DNA from: Apium graveolens
Taxonomy: Eukaryota > Streptophyta > Magnoliopsida > Apiales > Apiaceae
Direction of reading: 5' to 3'
Length of the DNA: 64,000 nt
Assembly: GCF_009905375.1 (NCBI RefSeq)
Contig: NC_133653.1
Location: 90,128,802-90,192,801, forward strand
Below, piece after piece: positions 21,786 through 33,368 of the stretch. Position 1 is the stretch's first letter, and each line of letters opens with the position of its first letter. The position numbers were made by a program, and so were the translations under genes. The notes under the pieces are model-generated. The model was not told the DNA's origin. It did no database searches and was given only the letters and a program-made list of their open reading frames with translations.

Positions 21786-24700
21786 TGTAATAACCCCCAA
21801 AATTTTCAACTTTTTGTAACCCTTGTGAATAGTGTTTTAGCTGAATGAGAAAACTTTTCATGCCACACTATGTAGGGGTTCTGTTATGGATATTATGAGA
21901 TTTTATTAGTACTCTATACGGTATATGAGTGTATGTAAAGATCGTCAGAATCCAATTCCGAACACTTTGGTTTTTCCCAGAAATCCACTAGATACGGAGA
22001 GAATTGAGTATAAGGTAACAGGATAAAAAGGATTTAAATTAAAGGATTATAATAGAGGATCATAAAAAGGAATATAATGTATTGAGAAAGGTTAAGGGAA
22101 CCTAAGTAATAAGATCCCGGGTATGATCCTTCAAACGATAAACGAGAACGAAAGTTAAGCGAACCGTATAACAGATCAGCGGTCATTAGGCAAACAATTA
22201 GGGAGTTAATTAAAGGGATTAGAGAGAGTGATGTCACCCAACCAATGAGAAGAGGACAAGGAGGGAAGGATGACATCACCACATGACATGGGCATGACAT
22301 GGGAAGGAAGGAGATGTGGTGGCTTTTTAACCACACAAAATCAAGGGCAACAAGGTAATTAACTAAATCAAACACAAAAACAAATCAACCAAGCCAAGCA
22401 AATTCATTCTTCATCAAAATCAAAAAGAAACCAAGGCATTGTTCTTGAGAGCTCTCGGCTTTTTACTATTGCAAAAGGCAAGAAAATTCAAAATCAAAGA
22501 TCCAAGCTTCCTAAATTGGTGAGTTAATTCCCTAATCATCTTTATGCTTAGTTAGGGCTATATCATGAGTTTAAGCCATCAATTCCTTCTCAATCTTCTT
22601 CATTTAATCAAAGAAAAAGACTATGAATAGTGTTTTCAAGTTTTTAACTTGAAATTTTTCTTGTTTTCCTTGAAGATCCAAGCATTCCTAAGACTTCTCA
22701 AAGCTTCTTAAGGCTTCCTAGCTCTTCCCACCACTTCAAGGAAGGTATATCATCTCCAAACCCTAGATTCCTATGTATTATAAGATAATTTTGATTAGTA
22801 GGGTGATATTGTAGCTTGATGTTTGTGATTTAGAGTTTGGGATTGAAATGGTATTGAATCGGATTGGTAAATCTTGTTGTTTTGGTTAAAAGAATGTAGT
22901 ATAGTTAAATTCAAGCTTAGGCATAAGTATGAATGTTAAAATTGAATTGGTTGGGGTTCTTATGATGTGATAAGGATGGATGTTGGTTGTATGTTGGATT
23001 TGAGGTTGAATTGGGTTGGTTTTGAATGGTTTTAAATTGGGAAATCGTGTAAACATAGCCGTCGTAACGTCCGATTTTCTTTAGACTGTTTTTGTGCATA
23101 ACATTAGGACCCGAGAACCCCCTGCTAGATTATGACCATTGCCATGTTTAGATAGTTCGTGTTACGAGCTTCGTTTTGATATGTAGTTCGTTCGATTCCG
23201 ATGCACGGTTTAGGAGAAACGACCGTTTCAAGTAACGGCGTTTCGCGAACGAAACTTTTCCCCTTGCCTTACTTTGAAACAAAGGTTAAAGACCAAAAAG
23301 GGTTAATTAATGCATGAAACATTTATGGTAAGTGTGTTAGGCAGTTGGTAAGACACTCGCGAAGGAATCGCCTTAAAACTCGTAAAGGTTAAATTATTAA
23401 AAATGGTGGAGCCGAGGGTACTCGAGTGACTTAAGCGAATCAGTAAGCGCAAAACAAGCGTTAGAGTCTAAGTTAGTTAAAGTATAGATTTACAAGTGAC
23501 TTTGGTTTAATTCCAACTTACTTGTTGTTTATAGGTTACCAAACTCGTCCCGAGCCTTTTATCACCCCAAGTCGCTCAGGCAAGTTTTCTACCCGTTATA
23601 ACTGTTGTTGTGATGTATATATGGATTTGCATTATCTTGCGATAGATGCATGTTGGTTAATTAGCAAATGTTGCAATACATTGAAGCATGCTGCTATGAT
23701 ATATATATATATATGCATTCCTGTTTCGTATTCTTGCTATATATATCTGTTGATTCAGTTGATAACACCTATGCTAGAGGATAGCGGTAACTTGCATATA
23801 CCCTTAGTATAGGGACCCAAAAGGTGGAAATATTTTCTAAACCGGGAGTCGAGGATCCCGAGTAGATTTTGTATATATGTATATAAATATATATATATAT
23901 ATATATACTTATATATATATATGGTTATAGTTTTCCAAACTATTAATCGAATAAGGTTTATTCGATAACTTTTATTTTATTATTTGAATATTATTTGAAT
24001 ATTCATTCGAGGGCTTATGACTCAGTTTATATTATTTAATGAATATTATTTGAATATTCATTTGAGGATGTATGACTCCTTTATTTTTATTTAATGAATA
24101 TTATTTATAATATTCATTCGAGTTATTATGACTCCGCTTATAACTGAAATATATTCTTTATTTTATTAAAGAATAAGGTGTCAATACTCAAACTTATTTT
24201 CGATTATTCAAATAAAGATAGTACTTTCGTATAAGTATATCTTTGGTTATTTAATACTCATTTCAAGTATAATTTTAATACTTCTACTTCAATTATTTTT
24301 ATAAAGATTATTCTTTGTGGGAATATTATTTAAATAATAATATTCAGACATTTTCTAAATATACTGGGGACTGATTTACTTCATTAAATCAGCTTTACTC
24401 CAAACACTCTTTAAAGTGTTTTCGAGTCTTCAAAATGATTTTTTAAAAAGTTAGAGCGGATCCCAAAACTCATTTTTATATTTAAGATCTTCCTTTTTAA
24501 GGGGATTTAAATACTCGCTCAAAATTTGAGGGATCCGGCTCTGTGGTGTATTTTATATTCGCAACAAGGTTGCAGTTTTGGTAAATGAATTGATTACTTA
24601 CCCAACGTTCGGGAAGTAAGTCCATCTATTGAGTCGGCATAAGCAACATGGGCTCAGTGGGCGTCCATGATAGTGTAAGTGGCTCAGTGGGAGTCCATCA

Positions 24701-25717
24701 AATGCATAAGTGGCTGAGTGGCAGTCAAGCATAAGGTCCTATTACGACCAGGGTGATGACCAGTGGGGAATTCGTCCATCTACTAGTAGAAAAGGTTACT
24801 TATTGGTATCTTTGCCTGATCAGCAAGATATCTGGTTTATGCCAAAATTCTTTTCCTTTCCAAATTTATTGGATATTGCAATTCTGTTCATACTTTACAT
24901 GACAGAGGTTTTCAGGAAATGTATAAAGAAGATGTATATGTGGATATATATATATATATATATATATCAGAACTTAATGAAGTATATCATAACTTCATTT
25001 CCTTTAATAATATTTCAAAGGTTTAATCTATTCAAATCGTGTCTTGTAGTCTCATCTATGTGATGAATTGGTAAAAGCTCATTATACTTTGAACAGTGGT
25101 AGTTCAAGTAGCTTTATAAATGATATAAGTGTAGTGAAGTATTTGGTAACTTCATCCCTTGTTTTTACTTATATCTAGTAAGTAATTATCTTACACTTGA
25201 TAAAAGATTCTAGTAAGTATCCATTTAGATACTTATATTATTGTTATCACTATATATTATCTTGCGAGCTGTAAGGCTCACTCTTGCTTTATTTCTTCAT
25301 CACACAACAACAGTTAGGAAAGATGGCCAGACTCCAGCAGACCCAGCGCAAGCGCGTGGGAAGCGTCCCGCGTCTTCCCGATGATGTTGTAGCTGCTATA
25401 GCTGCAGAGGTAGATCTATTGGTAGATCAGGCATTCTATTTTTGAGAATCAAATTATGTATAATTATAACTTGTGGCAGATAATGGCAATTAACTGTAAA
25501 TTTATCAAGTAATCATTTTGGGTTGTAATAACTTTTAAATTGTGGATTCAAAGACTTGTACTTATTTCAATTTCATCTCTGAGACTATAACGGGTTGTGG
25601 TGTGTGTTAGTGTGGGGTCACAGCATAAGGTTATTATTATTAATTAAGTGAAGTGATATTATGGAAAGAAAGACCGTGACGACCCGGATCCCCGACCCTG
25701 GATGTGGGGGTGTTACA
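21786..25717 (+). repeat. LTR C of the Tekay array (right end)
   Basis: It is about 3932 bp, starting tgtaataaccccc and ending gggggtgttaca. It is clearly diverged from LTR A and B: the segment about 22440-23000 is almost unalignable by eye, whereas 23090-23560 and 25280-25430 are close to identical. It has the same TA/55-bp repeat block, an altered hairpin (25266-25279) and a conserved short ORF. Its end lies against Athila integrase sequence. Confidence 0.9.
25323..25445 (+). CDS. Short basic ORF in the U5 part of LTR C
   Basis: This 40-codon frame matches the 33-codon frame of LTR A/B. There is one residue change (PVDVV to PDDVV), and an extra g shifts the stop so that the peptide ends VDQAFYF. 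About 130 bp around it, including the upstream acceptor-like CAG (25311-25313), differ at only one or two positions from LTR B, while the LTRs as a whole differ far more. Whether it is translated is unknown. Confidence 0.4.
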   Translation: MARLQQTQRKRVGSVPRLPDDVVAAIAAEVDLLVDQAFYF

Positions 25718-26640
25718 GGGACATTCCAAGTGGAGTCTTGTATGTTGTTCTATAAGCCAAACAGCTTCATCGAGCTTTAAGGACCAATCCTTCCTTGATG
25801 GACAAACAACTTTCTCTAGAATGCGCTTGATCTCTCTATTAGACACTTCTTCTTAACCATTCATTTGCGGATGATAGGCAGTAGCAACACGATGATTCAC
25901 ATTGTAGCACTACATCAAAGAAGTAAACTTACGATTGCAGAAATGCGACCTTTCATCACTTATGATTACTCGTGGCATTCCAAACCTTGTGAAAATCTGC
26001 TTATGAAGAAAATTCAACACTACCTTTGCATCATTTATCGGTAGAGCCTTGACTTCTACCCATTTTGAGACATAATCGACTGCCATCAAGATGTACTGAT
26101 TATTACAGGATGAGATAAATGGTCCCATGAAATCGATTCCCCATACATCAAAGACCTTGACTTCCAGCATCACATTTAACGACATCTCATCCTTCCTCGT
26201 AAGATTCCCCACTCTTTGGCAACGATCACACCTTAAAACGAACTGGTGCATCCTTAAACAAAGTAGGCCAGAAAAAACCTGCTTGCGGAATACGAGCGGT
26301 TGTCTTTTTACCACCATGATGTCCACCATATACTGTGGAATGGCAGTCTCGTAATATCCCCTCCATCTCACAGAATGGGATACATCTCCTAATGATCTGG
26401 TCAGCTCCTTGTCTAAACAAATATGGTTCATCCCACATGTACCACTTCACCTCATGCAAAAACTTCTTCTTTTGAGCTGCATTCATATTAGGAGACATTA
26501 TATTGCTAACAAGATAGTTCACAATATCTGCGAACCATGGCCCTTCCTCCTGAACTGTGAACAACTGCTCATCCGGAAAAGATTCGCTGATCAATGTCTT
26601 ATCATGTAAAGTAGAATCGGGATTCTCCAATCTAGAGAGA
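25718..26640 (-). pseudogene. Athila integrase, truncated by insertion
   Basis: Read right to left: an RNase H-integrase linker (SRLENPDSTLHDK), the zinc domain with two histidines (HSTVYGGHHGG region, about 26340) and CDRC (about 26225-26236), and the core with WGIDFMGPF and IISDERSHF (about 26130 and 25960). After a gap of stops comes [10 protein letters not shown]...[14 protein letters not shown] (about 25750-25840) and then the TPLGMS-type block that stops at 25718. The zinc domain and core lie in different frames (frameshift near 26230). It would join element cDNA to the genome if intact. Here it is split by the Tekay insertion and shifted. Confidence 0.88.
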
Positions 26641-26647
26641 TGGTCAG

Positions 26648-27355
26648 CTACTTGATTCTCAGTACCTTTCGATCCTTGATCTCTAACTCAAATTCCTGTA
26701 ACAAGAGCACCCAACGAATAAGTCTAGGCTTCGAATCGTTCTTTGAGACCAAATAGCGAATGGCAGCATGATCAGTGAATACTGTCACCTTTGTCTCAAG
26801 CAGATAAGATCGAATTTTTTTGAAACCAAAGACTATAGCCAAGAGCTCCTTCTCAATAGTGGTGCAGTTCATTTGAGCTGCATTTAAAGTCTTACTAGCA
26901 TAGTAGACTACATGAAAAATATTATTCTTGCGCTGCCCAAGAACTGCTCCCACCGTATAATCACTCGCATCACACATGATCTCAAAAGGTTCTGTCCAAT
27001 CAGGTGCCGTAATAACTGGTGCAGTTATCAAACTCTTCTTGAGAGTCTCGAATGCTGCCAAGCATTCATCATCAAATTTGAAAGGCACATCCTTCTCGAG
27101 CAAGTTGCACAACGGCTTAGATATCTTCGAGAAGTCCTTAATGAAACGCCGATAAAAACCCGCATAACCAAGAAAACTACGGATTCCTTTCATAGAAATA
27201 GGTGGTGGGAGATTTTCAATGACTCCCACCTTGGCTTTGTCCACCTCAAGACCCTTGTTAGAGATTTTATGCCTAAGAATAATGCCTTCACGTACCATAA
27301 AGTGACATTTTTCCCAATTGAGCACCAAATTAGTTTTCACAAACCTTTTGAGCAC
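26648..27355 (-). pseudogene. Athila reverse transcriptase end and RNase H
   Basis: This 235-codon open stretch covers the RT thumb/connection ([20 protein letters not shown], then [18 protein letters not shown]) and RNase H ([34 protein letters not shown]). It ends where the frame is lost just before the linker to integrase. It continues from the RT palm at 27330-27713 in another frame, so one frameshift separates them near 27340. The motifs match plant Athila/Tat-type RT-RNase H. Confidence 0.9.
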
Positions 27356-27726
27356 CGCACGAAAGATTATTCAAACATTCATCATACGAATGTCCAAAGA
27401 CGAAGATGTCGTCCATGAACACTTCGACATTATTTCCAATCATATTAGAGAATATAGCCATCATACATCTCTGAAAAGTGGTCGGTCCACCACATAAGCC
27501 AAACGATACTCTGCGAAAAGCAAACATGCCAAATGGACAAGTGAAGGTAGTCTTTTCTTGATCCTCTGGTGCAATGCAAATCTGATTATACCCCGAATAG
27601 CCATCCAGAAGACAATAATACTCATGACCGGCCAACCTGTCCAGCATCTGATCAATAAATGAAAGAGGGAAGTGATCCTTTCTCGTGGCTTTGTTCAACT
27701 TTCTGTAATCCATGCATATCCTTCAT
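27330..27726 (-). pseudogene. Athila reverse transcriptase palm
   Basis: An open stretch with CMDYRKLNKATRKDHFPLSF, the GYSGYNQI block, FTCPFGMFAF, and the catalytic FMDD (about 27400-27411). It is preceded by the finger region (SWVSHVQCVPKKGGITVV) at about 27720-27850, reached after a stop at about 27727. The catalytic aspartates are present, but the frame does not join its neighbours. Confidence 0.9.
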
Positions 27727-27911
27727 CCTGTGACTGTTCGAGTGGGGATGAGTTCATTCTTCTCATTTGCTACCACAGTAATACCTCCTTTCTTAGGTAC
27801 ACATTGCACGTGGCTCACCCAAGAACTGTCAGAAATAGGATATATGATTCCTGCATCCAGCCACTTCAGAATTTCTTTCTTCACCACTTCTTTCATGATA
27901 GGGTTAAGTCG

Positions 27912-28770
27912 TCATTGTTGCTCAACAGTCGGCTTACTACCTTCCTCTAGCAGAATTATATGCATGCAGTACGAAGGGCTGATCCCTTTGATATCTGCTA
28001 TAGTCCTTCTGATAGCCGATTTGAATTCTCTCAAGATCCTCAAGAGCTTGTCCTCCTCACTACCTGAAAGGTCAGATGCAATAATAACAGGCAAAGTAGA
28101 TGCATCACCTAAAAAAGCATACCTCAAGTGTTCAGGCAATGGTTTAAGCTTCAAAGTAGGTGCTTCCTCAATAGATGGTTTGAGCTTTCCTTCAGCATTC
28201 TTGAGATCAGAAGTACCCAGAGATTCAAATGGCATGTCTAGCTTTCGCCTCCAAGGAGAAGCATTTAGATATTGTAGTTGCCCATTGCCATCCTCATCGT
28301 CACTGTCAAAGTCCCCCACCAAGGCTTTCTCTAAGGCATCAGACATTAGCATATGATCAAGTTCTGAAGTGACCGCAGAATCAATCAAATCCACCTTTAA
28401 GCACTCCTCATCTTCTATAGGGAATTTCATCGCCTTGAATACATTGAATGTCACATCCTGATCCTGCACCCTCATAGTAAGTTCTCCTTTCTGCACATCT
28501 AATAAGGTACGGCATGTAGCCAAGAAAGGTCTTCCCAAGATTATGGGAATCTTCTTATCTTCCTCGAAATCCAAAATGACAAAGTCTGCAGGGAAGAAGA
28601 GCTTATCCACCTTAACTAACACGTCCTCCACTATGCCTAGTGGGTATGTAATAGAACGATCAGCCAATTGTAGAGACATGTAGGTAGGCTTTGGATCAGG
28701 CAAATTCAACTTTTTGAAGATAGACAACGGTATTAGATTGATGCTTGCTCCCAAATCGCACAGGCATTTG
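27912..28770 (-). pseudogene. Athila protease and protease-RT linker
   Basis: The aspartic protease motif D-L-G-A-S-I-N (about 28735-28760) and the ILGRPFLAT block (about 28525) define a gypsy protease. It is followed by a long acidic linker (FDSDDEDGNG region) and the start of RT (PVIIASDLSGSEEDKLLRIL region) before a stop at 27912. The start assigned by the frame (TTG) is not a real start: the frame simply enters from the gag-protease polyprotein after a frameshift near 28855. Confidence 0.85.
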
Positions 28771-29600
28771 TCAAAAGATAACTTGCCAATGGTGCAAGGA
28801 ATGGTGAAGCTACCTGGATCTTTAAGCTTTGGAGGTAATTTTTGTTGCAGACATCACTGCACTCTTTCGTTAGAGCAACGGTCTCAAGGTCATCCAGTTT
28901 CACCTTCCTTGAAAGAATACTCTTCATGAATTTTGCATAACTAGGCATTTGCTCCAGAGCCTCAGCGAAAGGTATATTGATGTGAAGTTTTTTGAACACC
29001 TAAAGAAACTTACCAAACTGCTTATCCAGCTTTTGTTGTTGCAATCTCTTAGGGAAAGATGGTGGAGGATAGAGTTATTTCTCCCCTGTATTACCCTCAG
29101 GGAGAATGTGTTCAACAGTAGTCTTCCTTGGTTCCGCCGCTTTCTCCTTTTATTTCTCTTCTTCATCAACAACTTCAGCTTCTCCGTCTTTCACTTTTTC
29201 AGCATCAGCAACTTTCCCAGACCTTAAGGTAATAGCTTTGACTTGTTCTTTAGCTTCCTTCCTGACTGGCACTTCAGTATCACTGGGAAGTGTGCCAGGT
29301 TGACGGTTGAGCACTGCATTGGCTATTTGACCGATTTGATTTTCCAAGGTCTTGATAGAAACGGCCTGACTTTTGCACAACAGTTTGAGTTCCTCGAAAT
29401 CAGCACTAGAAGGTGGAGCAGCACCTCCTTGTTGAGGATATGATTGCCTTTGAACATAATGCTGTGGTTGTTGGAATCCAGGTGGATTAAACTGCTTACT
29501 GATAGGCTGCTGATATGGTTGTTGAACAGCATTTTGATTATTGCTCCGACTGAAATTGGGATGATTTCTGTTGTTAGGATGATAAGTAGCTGGCACAGGC
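28733..29600 (-). pseudogene. Athila gag C-terminal region
   Basis: This holds a glutamine/proline/asparagine-rich stretch (29400-29590), the QIGQIANAVLNRQPGTLPSDTE block, ITLRSGK, an acidic patch, then FAEALEQMPSYAKFMKSIL and ETVALTKECS (28850-28980). These blocks are diagnostic of Athila gag upstream of the protease. Stops at about 29149 and 28980, and a frameshift after ECSDV, break it. Confidence 0.85.
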
Positions 29601-29611
29601 TACTGCGGTCG

Positions 29612-30490
29612 TTAATAATTGTTCACATACTGAACAGATTCATTAACAAGAGAACACTGATCCGTAGCATGAGACCCTGCACAAATCTCACAGACCGTAG
29701 CTATCCGATTGACTCCATAGGTGGCTAAAGAATCGACCTTCAAAGACAGCGCTTGGAGCTGTGCTGCAATAGCTGTAGCTGCATCGACTTCCAGAATACC
29801 TGCTACCTTCCCAGGCATCATCCTTTGAGTTGGGTTTTGATACTCATTTGCAGCCATAGTTTCAATAAGATTATAAGCCTCAGTATAGCTTTTGGCCCAC
29901 AAGGCGCCTCTAGCTGTTGCATCGAGCATTGGCCGAGATTGGGCCCCCAAACCATTATAAAAACCAATGATCACCATCCAGTCAGGCATACCATGATGTG
30001 GACATTTTCTCAACATCTCTTTGTAGCGCTCCCAAGCTTCGCACATAGATTATGTTGGTTGCTGCGTAAACTGAGTAAGAGCACTCCTCATAGCTGCAGT
30101 CTTTGCCATTGGATAGAACTTCACTAGAAACTTCTGTGCAAGATCTTGCCAAGTAGTGATGGAACCAGCTGGTTCAGAATGTAACCAGTCCTTAGCCTTA
30201 TCCCTCAGAGAGAATGGGAAAAACCTCAGCTTGATAGCCTCATCAGTCACACCATTATATTTGAAAGTACTACAGATCTCGACAAAATTTCTGATGTGCA
30301 TGTTGGGGTCTTCAGCCGCAGCACCTCTGAAAGAAACAGAATTCTGCCCCATCTGAATAGTTCCTGGCTTGTTTCAAAAGTGTTAGCCTGAATAGCCGGA
30401 TGAAGGATGCTTGACTGAATGTCATCAATTTTTGGCCGAGAAAAGTCCATAAGAGCTGGATCTGCCGGAACTATACGATCACCCATGATT
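29612..30490 (-). pseudogene. Athila gag N-terminal and central region
   Basis: It starts at about 30484 (MGDRIVPADPALMDFSRPKI), shifts frame near 30365, and continues with AAAEDPNMHIRNFVEICSTF, FPFSLRDKAKDWLHSEPAGS, and, after an in-frame TAA at 30050-30052, CEAWERYKEMLRKCPHHG. A single zinc-knuckle-like CEICAGSHATDQC lies near 29680-29720. This is the capsid/nucleocapsid precursor. Stops at 30050 and 29612 and the frameshift make it non-functional. Confidence 0.88.
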
Positions 30491-30717
30491 ATTGGTTCTT
30501 TCTGCTCACTTTCTTTATCCGAATCTTCAAAATCTATCTTCTCCGGAATATCAAGAACTGAGTCTGTCTCCTCTTGCGAGTACGAGAACGTGTTTGCATA
30601 AATGCTCGCTAAAGTACCTGAAATACAACCGAAAACAATAAGTAACATGTCTTAATCAATGAGTCCTAACGACCACTAATGGTAAGTACATAAACTAAAC
30701 AAATATGCCGAGTCCCC

Positions 30718-30730
30718 GGTAGCGGCGCCA
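30718..30730 (-). other. Athila primer binding site
   Basis: On the minus strand the sequence ggcgccgctaccgggga follows a few bases after the LTR end. It resembles the tggcgccgttgccgggga primer site (tRNA-Asp type) known from Athila elements. A few mismatches are visible. Confidence 0.7.
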
Positions 30731-30736
30731 AAAACT

Positions 30737-32185
30737 TGTGAGGGCGAAAACACGCGCTAATAATTCACGCAAGTATACGCGTTCGCAAGTAATGTAGAAT
30801 ACTTTCTAGTTCATTCCCACAGAGACTCAGACTAGTTATGTTCAATTAACACTTACTCACAAATGTATGATTACTTCTCAACGTCAAGACAATAACACGT
30901 AGATTTGATTAACTAATTATTAACTATAATTAACTACGAGAATTAAACACTTAACTGATACTTGAATTAACAATATTAAACACTCATGAGATCATGACTT
31001 CATTACTACTTCCTTCAATAGTTATTGTTATTACCCTTAGCATGTAACGGTGATGATATTAAACGAACAACACGAAACTGATAAAAGCCAACTTTCGTTG
31101 TACTAATAACATTCTACCAAACATCCACAATTAAGATAGAAGTTGAATAGGTATCACTTATGTTGAGACCCTATATGTCTACAGAATTTGACAACATAAC
31201 GATTTAAGCACAAGTTATTCCTTATGATTACACAGGGCAAGTAAAACGGTTAGAGTTACCCACTAATCATGCATACACATACATGAACCTATGCTAGCAT
31301 GGCAAGTTCTAAACCTCAAGATCCACCGTCACTTCACAAGAGATTAACACCCTATCTTATATGTTCGCGACGCCCATAAGACGAATAAGCGCAACCTATA
31401 CTAGATATCATACAATCATCACACACTAAGGTATTAAACAACTAACTAAAGAATTCCATAGTAAATCCGTTACGACCCCATGATTACGATTAGCCCATGA
31501 TAGAAGTCATCGTCACCATGGGTTTATATAAAAACATGATAATAACACACAAGATAAACTAAATAAAATACTTATTAAAACCAGAGTACGTCACAAGAGT
31601 AATAAGGTTTAAAGTAAATAAACTAGCATCCACTGATACAACGAATAAAAGAATAACAAGAAAACTATGCTTCCTCTTCTTCGTTGTGATGTGCTAAAAC
31701 GGTCTTCTTCCTTCTCTCCTTGCTCCTTGATTGATACCACGATTCCTCACACGTGAAACGTCTCTGAAACTACTTATATAGAAGCCCCACAAGACCCAGC
31801 TATCTCAGAAGTCTGAAGTCCAATAGAAATATAACTCTAAAAATCATTATTTAATTTTACGACCATGAGCGGCCGCCCAACAATCCTGAGCGGGCCCCCA
31901 GCTTCCTGAGCGGCCGCCCAGCCAGGCTGAGCAGGCGCCCAACACCTTTCTGGAAAAATGCTTATTTTGCTCCCGATTTCGGCTGCGTTCTGCTCCTAAC
32001 TTCCCACTTGCAATGCCAAGCACATACCGAGGCTTATTCCTAATGATATCTCTCCACAAATACAAGTAATACCCTGAAATGCACAAACACTAGAAAAACG
32101 TATCAAATACATAAAATACTTGATTGCAAGGCATCAATTAAAGCCATTATAAGACATTCTAAGTGGTATAAAATGCCACTTATCA
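30737..32185 (-). repeat. Athila 5' LTR
   Basis: It is about 1449 bp. On the minus strand it starts tgataagtggcatttta (plus-strand right end ...atgccacttatca at 32185) and ends ...gccctcaca against the primer site. The tgataagtggcattttat start is characteristic of Athila LTRs. It contains a GC-rich cluster of four imperfect repeats at 31860-31955. The right boundary is the junction with a copia LTR fragment. Confidence 0.85.
31860..31955. repeat. GC-rich tandem repeat with NotI-type cores in the Athila LTR
   Basis: There are four imperfect copies of about 20-24 bp with the core gagcggccgccca (31867, 31888, 31907, 31929). They alternate with short spacers such as acaatcct and gcttcct. The local GC content is far above the surrounding AT-rich LTR. 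The core is itself partly palindromic (gcggccgc). Confidence 0.7.
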
Positions 32186-32652
32186 CTTACTTGAAGAAAA
32201 TCAAAGATACTTGAAGAAGCATGTGATTAGACAAAGACACATTTCGTTTTATTAGTTTGTCTTATTCACTTGTATCTTGGTAATATATAAACCAAGAGTA
32301 GCTAGTAGTAAATTAAGCAATCAACAAGAGAAATAGAAAAAGCTGAATCTGTGTGAAGAATTTCTCTGTTCTTGTAATTCTACTTGTAAGCAGCTGTGTA
32401 CAAACCTTGCATCACAGAGTTCTCAATCTTATTTATATCTCTGGTGGAAAAGTTCAATCCACCATAAAGTATTTAAATACTTGTGTTTAATTACTTTGTA
32501 TTTGATTACATCAATATTTTTCATCACGTACTTTTGCTTAATCAAACACTGTTATATATATTAGGGATATAATAATTCTTGAAATTGAAAAAGAACCGGA
32601 ATTACATTCAACCCCCTTCAGTAATTCTTTGTTAAATTGTTTGGGAATAACA
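32186..32652 (+). repeat. SIRE/Maximus-type copia LTR, 3' part
   Basis: The right end reads ttcaacccccttcagtaatt then tttgggaataaca (ends 32652), with the typical ggtggaaaagttcaatccac palindrome-like stretch before it. These are hallmarks of SIRE/Maximus copia LTR 3' ends in dicots. The left part is cut by the Athila LTR at 32185, so Athila most likely inserted into this LTR. cttac (32186-32190) would be one target-duplication copy. Confidence 0.7.
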
Positions 32653-33368
32653 TAAGGTAAGAAAAAAAAATACGGATGTTTCAGAAAATATCTTGAAGCC
32701 TCGCATAAGGCAAGTCATTGTAAATGTGTAGTTTACTCCACACTTTACGTTGAACATGATACCCTGTACGGGAACAAATGAACCTAACTTCTGCGAAATC
32801 TAGACGATTTCCCAGAAGTTGGGGGGAAAATGATAAGGAGTAAAATAAACCCTGGTTGTGTAATAAATAAACGCATTAATTATGACTAATTTAGCCCAAA
32901 TACAAAGCCCAATTATCAAGGCTTAGCAATTAATATGTCATTAATTGGGCTCAAAGGGCCCACAAACCAATGATTTATTATTAAATTTGTAGGCCTGATA
33001 TTAGCCCAAGTTGTATGTGGGAAGCCAAGTTCAAATTAGAATCAGACTCTCAAAAGAGTAGTTCCCAAGTCACACAGTCCTATAGGGAAGCAAATCTCTA
33101 CTCTCTGGGACTCTACAATCTATTCTACATCTGAGACTTGCCCACCAAGTCTCTCAACCCTAATCTAATTCAAGGAATCTTATGCCTATATTAAGGGTCT
33201 CGCCCCCACCAATCAAGAACTACGTCTTGACTTGATCCTTGGAAAACAGCAAGGTACATAGGCATCTTGTGAAGGCAGATTGAGTCACGAAATACGAGAG
33301 CAGTCCAATCGAGCCTTGAAGCTCACAAACCCTTGAAATAAATACACCCTAATTTCTTACCCATAACA
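32653..33368 (+). mobile_element. 3' end of another LTR retrotransposon (internal tail plus LTR)
   Basis: A purine tract ggggggaaaa (32821-32830) is directly followed by a 538-bp segment starting tgataaggag and ending cccataaca (32831-33368), the structure of a polypurine tract plus 3' LTR. The 178 bp upstream (32653-32830) would be the untranslated tail of the internal region. No coding domain remains, so the superfamily is not assigned. aatta (33369-33373) is a candidate target-duplication copy. Confidence 0.6.

Larger units (their letters stand above)
1..25717 (+). mobile_element. Tandem array of Tekay-type chromovirus LTR retrotransposons (three LTRs, three internal domains)
   Basis: Three long LTRs starting tgtaata (3719, 13337, 21786) alternate with internal pol-bearing DNA. 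Each LTR is preceded by a purine tract (aaggaggggagac). The left end lies outside the window. Bases 1-7768 repeat at about 9620-17388 with an offset of 9618-9620 and only scattered single-base changes, so units 1 and 2 are a recent tandem duplication. The third unit has a different, better preserved internal domain and a clearly diverged LTR. LTR-internal-LTR-internal-LTR arrays are the expected product of unequal recombination between LTRs. The array ends with tgttaca at 25717, directly inside an Athila integrase, so gggac (25718-25722) should be one copy of the target duplication. Confidence 0.9.
25718..32185 (-). mobile_element. Athila-type Ty3/gypsy retrotransposon, interrupted by the Tekay array
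   Basis: It is read on the minus strand from its LTR (30737-32185) through the primer binding site, gag, protease, reverse transcriptase and RNase H to integrase, which breaks at 25718 where the Tekay array inserted. The rest of integrase and its 3' LTR should lie left of the window. Gag and pol carry motifs typical of Athila (CPHHGMPDW, MPSYAKFMK, DLGASINLIPLSIF, FMDD). Many stops and frameshifts make it inactive. Confidence 0.9.

Noticed and set aside
26127..30356. Several plus-strand frames across the Athila region
   Set aside because: They are antisense to well supported Athila gag and pol domains on the minus strand.
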